A stretch of 64,000 nucleotides of DNA from Paracoccus zhejiangensis. Its GTDB lineage: Bacteria > Pseudomonadota > Alphaproteobacteria > Rhodobacterales > Rhodobacteraceae. The position numbers and the translations under genes were made by a program. Under the pieces are notes generated by a model. That model saw only the letters and a list, made by a program, of their open reading frames with translations, was not told the DNA's origin and did not search any database. Shown piece by piece: positions 55,799 to 64,000 of the stretch. The number at the start of each line of letters is the position of its first letter. The stretch's first letter is position 1. The DNA is taken from positions 1,116,001 to 1,180,000 of the forward strand of contig NZ_CP025430.1 in assembly GCF_002847445.1 (NCBI RefSeq), read 5' to 3'.

Positions 55799-56647
55799 CT
55801 ACAGACCGGCCTCGGCGAAGGTGTTGCACTGCGCCAGGTCACCCGAACGGAAGCCGCGCATCAGCCATTCCTGACGCTCTTCGGCGCTGCCATGGGTAAA
55901 GCTGTCGGGCATCGGCGTGCGCCCGGCGCTGGACTGGATCACGTCATCACCCACCGCGCGCGCGGCATTCTGCGCCTCTTCCAGATCGCCCTCTTCGATC
56001 GAGCCGAATTGCTGGCTGGCATGGGCGGCCCAGATCCCGGCGAAGCAATCAGCCTGCAATTCGGTCAGCACCGACAGCGCATTCGAGTCGCGCTCGCTGG
56101 ATTGCTGGCGCGCCTGCGTCACCTTGCCGAGAATCCCCAGCTGGTTCTGCAGGTGGTGGCCGACCTCATGCGCGATCACATAGGCGGCAGCGAAATCCCC
56201 GCCCGCGCCCATGCGCTGCGCCATCACGTCAAAGAACTGCGTGTCGAGGTACAGCTTGCGGTCGCCCGGGCAATAGAACGGCCCCATTGCCGCCGAGGCC
56301 TCGCCGCAGGCCGATTGCACCGCGCCGCGGAACAGCACCAGCGTCGGCGCGGCATAGTCCATGCCCGCCTGCTCGGGCAGGACCTGCCCCCAGACCTCTT
56401 CGGTATCGGCCAGCACCACCGAGGAGAACTCGCCATATTGCTGATCGGCCTCGGACAGCTCGCCCGTCTGAACCTGGCTGCTGCCCTGGTCGAGGCCCTG
56501 CACCACCGGCGATATGTCGATGCCGAAGAAATAGCCCACTGCCAGCACCACCAACATGCCGACGATGCCAATGCCGCCCGCGCCCCCGGCGCTCATCCGG
56601 CGCCGGTCTTCCACGTTGCGACTGCCGCGCCGCCCCCGCCATTCCAT
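55799..56647 (-). CDS. Neutral zinc metallopeptidase (YpfJ family)
   Basis: 282 residues: M-E-W-R-G-R-R-G-S-R-N-V-E start typical of the family, one membrane helix (about 25-45), then the catalytic I-A-H-E-V-G-H-H-L near 158 and a C-terminal G-I-W-A-A-H block near 205. Membrane-anchored, with the active domain likely in the periplasm. Substrate unknown. Well separated (251 nt) from the divergent DedA-type gene. Confidence 0.88.
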   Translation of the reverse strand: MEWRGRRGSRNVEDRRRMSAGGAGGIGIVGMLVVLAVGYFFGIDISPVVQGLDQGSSQVQTGELSEADQQYGEFSSVVLADTEEVWGQVLPEQAGMDYAAPTLVLFRGAVQSACGEASAAMGPFYCPGDRKLYLDTQFFDVMAQRMGAGGDFAAAYVIAHEVGHHLQNQLGILGKVTQARQQSSERDSNALSVLTELQADCFAGIWAAHASQQFGSIEEGDLEEAQNAARAVGDDVIQSSAGRTPMPDSFTHGSAEERQEWLMRGFRSGDLAQCNTFAEAGL

Positions 56648-56898
56648 GCCTGCGGTCCTTCCCTGTCAGTGTTTGCACGCCGGTCTGGCGTGATCATGGC
56701 GCTGAAACGCCGGGCTGGCCCCGCCAGTTCCCTGACAGGACCCGCCGAGTTTTCCCGAAAACGCCGGGCTTGCCAAGGCTTTGCGCAACCCCTCCGGCAG
56801 GACGACCACGGCGATCACTCCGGCGCGATTGCTGGCAAGGCGGCTTGACGCCGCCGCCTGCAAGGGTCAACTGCCGGTTAACAAGGAACGGGGACGCG

Positions 56899-57477
56899 AT
56901 GCTGCGCCGACTTTACGACTGGACGATGGGCCTTGCCGGCCACCGCCATGCCATGTGGGCGCTGTTCGGCGTCAGCTTCATCGAAAGCTCGGTCTTTCCG
57001 ATCCCGCCCGACGTCCTGATGATCCCGATGGTTCTGGCGCGGCGCGAGAAGGCCTTCCAGATCGCGCTGGTCTGCACCATCGGTTCGGTCCTCGGCGCGC
57101 TGCTGGGCTACTGGATCGGCGCAACGCTGATGGACAGCGTCGGCCAATGGGTGCTGACCGCCTATGGCAAGGAACATGCCTTCGAGCAGCTGTCGGCGCG
57201 GTTCAACGAATACGGGCTTTGGGCGGTCCTGTTCGCGGGCGTCACGCCCTTCCCCTTCAAGGTCATCACCATATTCTCGGGGGCGACCGGCCTGTCGCTG
57301 CCGGTCTTCATCCTGACCTCGATCTTCGCGCGCGGCCTGCGCTTCTTCATCGTGGCGGGCCTGTTGTGGAAATACGGCGTGCCGATCCGCGACTTCATCG
57401 AGAACCGGCTTGGCCTCGTCTTCACCATCTTCACGGTCTGCCTGATCGGCGGCTTCCTGTCATTGAGGTACCTCTGA
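56899..57477 (+). CDS. DedA/YqaA-family membrane protein
   Basis: 192 residues with four or so membrane helices. Seen: F-I-E-S-S-V-F-P-I-P-P-D near residue 30 and G-A-L-L-G-Y-W-I-G near 65, then F-A-G-V-T-P-F-P-F-K near 110, the DedA/SNARE-associated Arg/Pro pattern. Members affect lipid flipping and membrane homeostasis. ATG 56899 starts the conserved N-terminus; the long upstream open frame is not coding. It overlaps dsbB by 1 nt (TGATG). Confidence 0.87.
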   Translation: MLRRLYDWTMGLAGHRHAMWALFGVSFIESSVFPIPPDVLMIPMVLARREKAFQIALVCTIGSVLGALLGYWIGATLMDSVGQWVLTAYGKEHAFEQLSARFNEYGLWAVLFAGVTPFPFKVITIFSGATGLSLPVFILTSIFARGLRFFIVAGLLWKYGVPIRDFIENRLGLVFTIFTVCLIGGFLSLRYL

Positions 57478-57959
57478 TGTTTCCGCAGGACTCTCGTCAC
57501 ATTGCCACGATCGCCGGCCTGGGTTCCGCCGCGCTGCTGGCCGCCGCGCTGGTGTTCCAGTCCATCGGCTATGCGCCCTGCGAGCTGTGCATCCTGCAGC
57601 GCTGGCCGCATGTCGCGGCGGCGGCAATCGGCCTCATCATCTGGTTCACCGGCTTTCGCCGTGCGCTGGCGATTCTGGGCATGGCGGCGGCGGGCGTGGC
57701 GATGGGGCTGGCGCTCTACCATGTTGGCGTCGAATATGGCTGGTGGCCCGGTCCCAGCCATTGCTCGGGCGGGGTGTCGAACCTGACCACGCTCTCGACC
57801 AAGGACCTGATGACCCAGTTGCAGGCCGCCCCGGTGGTGCGCTGCGACGAGGTCGCCTGGCGTTTCCTCGGCCTGTCGATGGCGGGCTGGAACATGCTCT
57901 GCTCGGCCGGTCTGGCGCTGGTCTGGGCGATGTCGCTGCGCCGGGGCGCGGCTGCCTGA
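57477..57959 (+). CDS. dsbB: Disulfide bond formation protein B
   Basis: 160 residues with four membrane helices. The first periplasmic Cys pair is in P-C-E-L-C-I-L-Q-R-W near residues 34-43, and the second pair Cys are in S-H-C-S-G near 92 and R-C-D-E near 116. DsbB reoxidises DsbA with ubiquinone. Coupled to the DedA-type gene. No dsbA is nearby. Confidence 0.93.
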   Translation: MFPQDSRHIATIAGLGSAALLAAALVFQSIGYAPCELCILQRWPHVAAAAIGLIIWFTGFRRALAILGMAAAGVAMGLALYHVGVEYGWWPGPSHCSGGVSNLTTLSTKDLMTQLQAAPVVRCDEVAWRFLGLSMAGWNMLCSAGLALVWAMSLRRGAAA

Positions 57960-58120
57960 GCCTGCCCCCGCCGGACCTCTGCGCCCGCACGAATAGTCTG
58001 CCTCAAATCCTCCTGAAATCAGGGGTTTCCGGGCTTTTCCCGACCCGGGCACCCGCTGCGCAATTGCATCCAGATGCTGTCGTCGTTATATCGTTAAGCA
58101 ATAGATATTGAGGCAGACCA

Positions 58121-60937
<2,817 letters not shown>

Positions 60938-61050
60938 GTCGCATCGCGGGCCGGCTGGCACGGCTCGCACTTGACGGCTTGCGGAATTGGGTTTGGGATG
61001 GGGATGCGCCGGCCTTGGCGCATCCGGCCCCGAATGAGGAAAGAGCAGGC

Positions 61051-62208
61051 GTGACCACCCCCACCGAATCCGTGCTACGCGAGAGACTGCAAACCGGGTT
61101 TCTGGGGATCATCGCCTTTTCGGTGCTGCTGTTCCTCTTGGTGCAGTCGCGCTTCATCCTGATCTCGCTGGCCATTGCCATCATCATCTTCTCGCTGACC
61201 TCGGACGCGATCAACGCCATCGCCCGGCAGAAGGTCTCGAACTGGCTGGCGACCACGCTGGCGCTGCTGGGGATCGCGCTGGGGCTGTTGTGGCTTTCGA
61301 CCACCATCGTCTCGCAGGTGAACGAGGTGGCGCTGACCGCCATCAACTATGCCGAGCAGGCGCAGGCGGCACTGCTGGCGCTGACCACGCAACTCGGGCC
61401 GAACGTGACCGAGGCGGCGCAGGCGGCGTTCAACAATTTCGACCTGACCGGCTGGCTGCGCTCGCTCGCGGGCAGCGCCTCGGGCCTCTTGTCCGGCACC
61501 GTGCTGGTCATCCTTTTCGTCGGCTTCATGTTCGCCGAGCGTGCCTGGTTCCCGGTGAAGATCGATCGGCTGACCGGCGATCCGGTGAAGGCGCGGCAGG
61601 TGCGGGCCATCATTGCCTCGATCATGCATCGGGTGAACCGCTACCTTGTGGTCAAGGCCGCCGTCAGCCTGGTCACCGCCGCCATCGTCTGGGTGATCTT
61701 CACCGTCGCCGGGCTGCAACTGGCCGGGCCGGTCGCCATGCTGACTTTCGTCTTGAACTTCATTCCCTCGGTCGGCTCGATCATCGCCACGGTCATCGCC
61801 TTCCTGCTGGCCTTCGTGCTGTCGGGCGACATCACGCTGGCGCTGCTGGTCGGGCTGGCCTGCACGCTGACGCAATTCCTGATCGGCAATGTGCTGGACC
61901 CGATGCTTCTGGGGCAGACCCTGCGGCTGTCGAGCTTCGGCATCATCCTCAGCCTCGCCTTCTGGGGCGCGGTCTGGGGCGTGCCGGGGATGTTCCTGGC
62001 GGTGCCGATCATGGTGGCGTTGATGATCGTCTGCGCCCATATCCCCTGGCTGCGCCCCGTCGCGGTGATGCTGTCACGCGAAGGGCTGCCCGAGGATGGC
62101 ATGACCGACGAGGAAATCTCGGGCAGTTCGGCCAGCGAGACGGCAAATGAGACCGTGGCCCCGCTGACGGGTCCTGAGGCCGGGCGCAAGGATCACGCGG
62201 CGGAATAG
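61051..62208 (+). CDS. AI-2E (PerM) family membrane permease
   Basis: 385 residues with eight or so membrane helices in the PerM/AI-2E arrangement: two N-terminal helices, a periplasmic region (about 70-130), then helices from 140 to 330 including F-I-P-S-V-G-S-I near 235 and D-P-M-L-L-G near 285. The C-terminal tail is acidic. Members export autoinducer or ions; the substrate here is unknown. GTG 61051, with GAGGAAAG upstream. Convergent with the MscS gene, 30 nt between stops. Confidence 0.88.
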   Translation: MTTPTESVLRERLQTGFLGIIAFSVLLFLLVQSRFILISLAIAIIIFSLTSDAINAIARQKVSNWLATTLALLGIALGLLWLSTTIVSQVNEVALTAINYAEQAQAALLALTTQLGPNVTEAAQAAFNNFDLTGWLRSLAGSASGLLSGTVLVILFVGFMFAERAWFPVKIDRLTGDPVKARQVRAIIASIMHRVNRYLVVKAAVSLVTAAIVWVIFTVAGLQLAGPVAMLTFVLNFIPSVGSIIATVIAFLLAFVLSGDITLALLVGLACTLTQFLIGNVLDPMLLGQTLRLSSFGIILSLAFWGAVWGVPGMFLAVPIMVALMIVCAHIPWLRPVAVMLSREGLPEDGMTDEEISGSSASETANETVAPLTGPEAGRKDHAAE

Positions 62209-62238
62209 CGCCGCGCTCTCCCCAGCCGGGCGCCCGGA

Positions 62239-64000
62239 TCAGCGCCCGCCATCTCCGTCACCACCATCCCCATCACCCGCATCCATATCGGCATCGAAGG
62301 TCAGGCGCGGATCGGCCCTGTTCGGTGTCGCAGGCGCCGAGGGCGTTTGGACCGGCGCAGCGATCTTCTTCTCCTCCTCGTCAACAGCCATCGCGGCCTC
62401 GGCCCCGGCATGGGCCAGAGCCTCGGGATTGCGCAGCCAAATGTCGCGCTGGACGAAGGGGATCTCGATGCCTTCCTCGCCAAAGCGGCGCACCACCGCG
62501 TGCAGCACGTCCGAGGTAACGCCGATCCCGCCCGAGGCATCGGCAAGGATCGCCCGGATCTCGAAATCCATGCTGTCGGCGCCAAGCGCGCGGAACAGCA
62601 CGGCGGGCGGCGGGTCGATCATCACCGTCGGCTGGTCCTCGATGATCTCGCGCAGGATCTGCTCGACCCTGCGGGTGTCGCTGCCATAGGCGACGCCGAC
62701 CGGGATGATGACCCGACCATTGCGGTTCGAGCGGGTCCAGTTGGTCACCGGCTGGCTGACCAGATCGCTGTTCGGCACGATCACCTCGGTCCGGTCGAAG
62801 GTCTCGACCGAGGTCGAGCGGACCGAGATGCGCTTGACGATGCCCTGCTGTCCGCCGGCATCGACCCAGTCACCGACGCTGATCGGCCGCTCGATCAAGA
62901 GGATGATGCCCGAGACGAAGTTCGAGACGATGTTCTGCAGGCCAAAGCCGATGCCCACCGACAGTGCACCGGCGACGATGGCCAGCGAACTGAGGTCGAT
63001 CCCCGCCGAGGTGACGGCCAGCACCGCCGCGAGGAAGATCCCGACATAGCCGAGGCCCGAGACCAGCGCGTTCTGCCCGCCCGCATCCAGCCGGGTCTTG
63101 GGCAGGACCGCTGTGCGCAGCGCCCGCTGCACGCCGCGGGTGATGACATAGCCGAGGGCGAAAACGACGATGAATTTCAGCAGGCCAAACAGCGACAGGT
63201 TGATGCCGCCGAAGGTCACACCCTGCTGGATCCGGTTCCAGTATTCGGCCAGATCGGTGCCGGTCGCCCCCCAGATGACGGCAAAGACCGGCAAGCTGAG
63301 CAGCACCAGCCCGGCACCCACCATCAGCGGCGCCAGACCCTCGCGTGCACCCTCCTGTCCCTGCGACAGCATGTCGAAGATATCGGCGATCAGGTCCTGC
63401 ATCAGGATCAGGAAGCTGATCAGCGCCATGGTGAAGATCCACGGCCAGATCAGCGCATTGGCCAGGTTGATCAGGCCATAGGCGCCAAGACCCACCGACA
63501 AGACGGCAATCAGCCGCGAGCCTGCACCGGCAACGCCCAGCACCCGGTCGCGCATCCGCACGGAGTCGGGCGGGTTGTAGCTGGGCATCTTGCGCAGCAC
63601 GTTCCCCAGCCGGAACAAGAGGACGGCGGCGATCACGATCATGACGAAATGCCAGACCGAGGTCGCGCCCGGCGCGAAGGTCATCGGCACCCGGTCGACC
63701 TGGGCATCACCGCTTTCATAGATCCCCGACTGCGGCAGCAAAGCGCTGGACAGGATGTGATGCAGCGCGAAGACGAGGCCGAGGAGATTGGTGCAGTTGC
63801 GGGCAATGGCGCGCTTGCGCTCGGGCATGTTCAACGTGTCGTAGGCGACTGCAAGGCGGGGATACATCTGCCGCGCCAGCCAGCGCGCGCCGAAGAAGAT
63901 CACCCCTGCACCGGGCAGCGCCAGAAGGAAGGGCCGCGACCAGTTGCCGAACCAGCCGGTCGCATCCAGACCCCGGATCGCCAGGAACACGCCCAGCATC
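62239..64000 (-). CDS. MscS-family mechanosensitive channel (5' end beyond window)
   Basis: At least 586 residues; the N-terminus lies beyond the right edge, so the start is unknown. About eight membrane helices lead into the MscS core: G-I-G-F-G-L-Q-N-I-V-S-N-F near 335 (pore helix) and P-I-S-V-G-D-W near 360, followed by the beta domain (V-E-T-F-D-R-T-E-V-I-V-P-N-S near 390). The C-terminus is acidic and Gly/Asp-rich. The long N-terminal membrane region suggests a large MscS/MscK-like channel. Confidence 0.9.
   Translation of the reverse strand, partial: MLGVFLAIRGLDATGWFGNWSRPFLLALPGAGVIFFGARWLARQMYPRLAVAYDTLNMPERKRAIARNCTNLLGLVFALHHILSSALLPQSGIYESGDAQVDRVPMTFAPGATSVWHFVMIVIAAVLLFRLGNVLRKMPSYNPPDSVRMRDRVLGVAGAGSRLIAVLSVGLGAYGLINLANALIWPWIFTMALISFLILMQDLIADIFDMLSQGQEGAREGLAPLMVGAGLVLLSLPVFAVIWGATGTDLAEYWNRIQQGVTFGGINLSLFGLLKFIVVFALGYVITRGVQRALRTAVLPKTRLDAGGQNALVSGLGYVGIFLAAVLAVTSAGIDLSSLAIVAGALSVGIGFGLQNIVSNFVSGIILLIERPISVGDWVDAGGQQGIVKRISVRSTSVETFDRTEVIVPNSDLVSQPVTNWTRSNRNGRVIIPVGVAYGSDTRRVEQILREIIEDQPTVMIDPPPAVLFRALGADSMDFEIRAILADASGGIGVTSDVLHAVVRRFGEEGIEIPFVQRDIWLRNPEALAHAGAEAAMAVDEEEKKIAAPVQTPSAPATPNRADPRLTFDADMDAGDGDGGDGDGGR

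Noticed and set aside
56287..56898. Extension of the DedA-type gene by about 200 codons upstream
   Set aside because: The extra part is Arg/Pro-rich and antisense to the zinc metallopeptidase; the real protein starts at 56899.
62209..62238. Terminator between the AI-2E permease and MscS genes
   Set aside because: CCGGGCGCCCGG is self-complementary but leaves no loop, and there is no T-run.

Overview
The window is a GC-rich (mostly about 65%) stretch of an alphaproteobacterial chromosome. It most resembles Rhodobacteraceae, Paracoccus-like. This rests on the gene order sdhCDA / mesaconyl-CoA hydratase / NnrU / malyl-CoA thioesterase / mdh, on the leucine-degradation gene set, on an intergenic repeat carrying GGGATATTT-type cores, and on an alphaproteobacterial-type GyrA. 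No rRNA, CRISPR array or intact insertion sequence was seen. About 62 protein genes and three tRNA genes are supported.

Layout. 1-8.7 kb: succinate dehydrogenase sdhCDA, followed by two lipoproteins and a sulfotransferase-like gene where sdhB might be expected; then ethylmalonyl-CoA-pathway genes (mch, mcl2), NnrU, a TauE/SafE permease and divergent mdh, closed by a bidirectional terminator. 8.7-21 kb: one long minus-strand leucine/isovalerate operon: ivd, three tandem DUF1311 genes, an acyl-CoA synthetase, mccB, three stowaway genes (ASCH, ankyrin, macro domain), mccA, a GST, HMG-CoA lyase, a lipoprotein and an enoyl-CoA hydratase. A perfect 14-bp palindrome lies just upstream of ivd. 21-26.6 kb: an alpha-methylacyl-CoA racemase, a divergent TRAP transporter, and a histidine phosphatase with cobD. 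26.6-33.3 kb: two tRNA-Val genes, an HU-like protein, Lon protease, an EnvZ-like kinase, an MBL-fold hydrolase and tRNA-Asn. 33.3-34.4 kb: a degenerate, gene-poor stretch after tRNA-Asn with an AraC-type remnant.

34.4-38.7 kb holds a compact catabolic cluster: a CitMHS citrate-type transporter, a class III CoA-transferase, a short citryl-CoA-lyase-like protein and a divergent LysR regulator. I infer an ATP-independent route from a citrate-like acid to acetyl-CoA plus a 2-oxoacid. 38.7-46.5 kb: a fused indolepyruvate ferredoxin oxidoreductase with a divergent Lrp regulator, a CorC/TlyC-type membrane protein, ExoD, and the urate-oxidation pair puuD/uraH. 46.5-48.2 kb is clearly lower in GC and carries a two-gene accessory cassette: a ComF-like phosphoribosyltransferase translationally coupled to a SLOG/DprA-like nucleotide-binding protein. 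It is the best candidate here for an undescribed system (conflict or nucleotide signalling). 48.2-64 kb returns to core genes: an ABC-F ATPase, a ferric-iron binding protein, ahcY-metK, a sulfotransferase, glutathione peroxidase, a COQ10-like protein, a zinc metallopeptidase, a DedA-type protein, dsbB, gyrA, an AI-2E-family permease and a partial MscS channel.

Functionally the window links acyl-CoA metabolism (leucine breakdown yields acetyl-CoA and acetoacetate; mch and mcl2 belong to acetyl-CoA assimilation; sdh and mdh are TCA enzymes) with several independent scavenging modules (TRAP, citrate-like acid, urate, iron). Functions are assigned from visible motifs, length and context; no database search was run.
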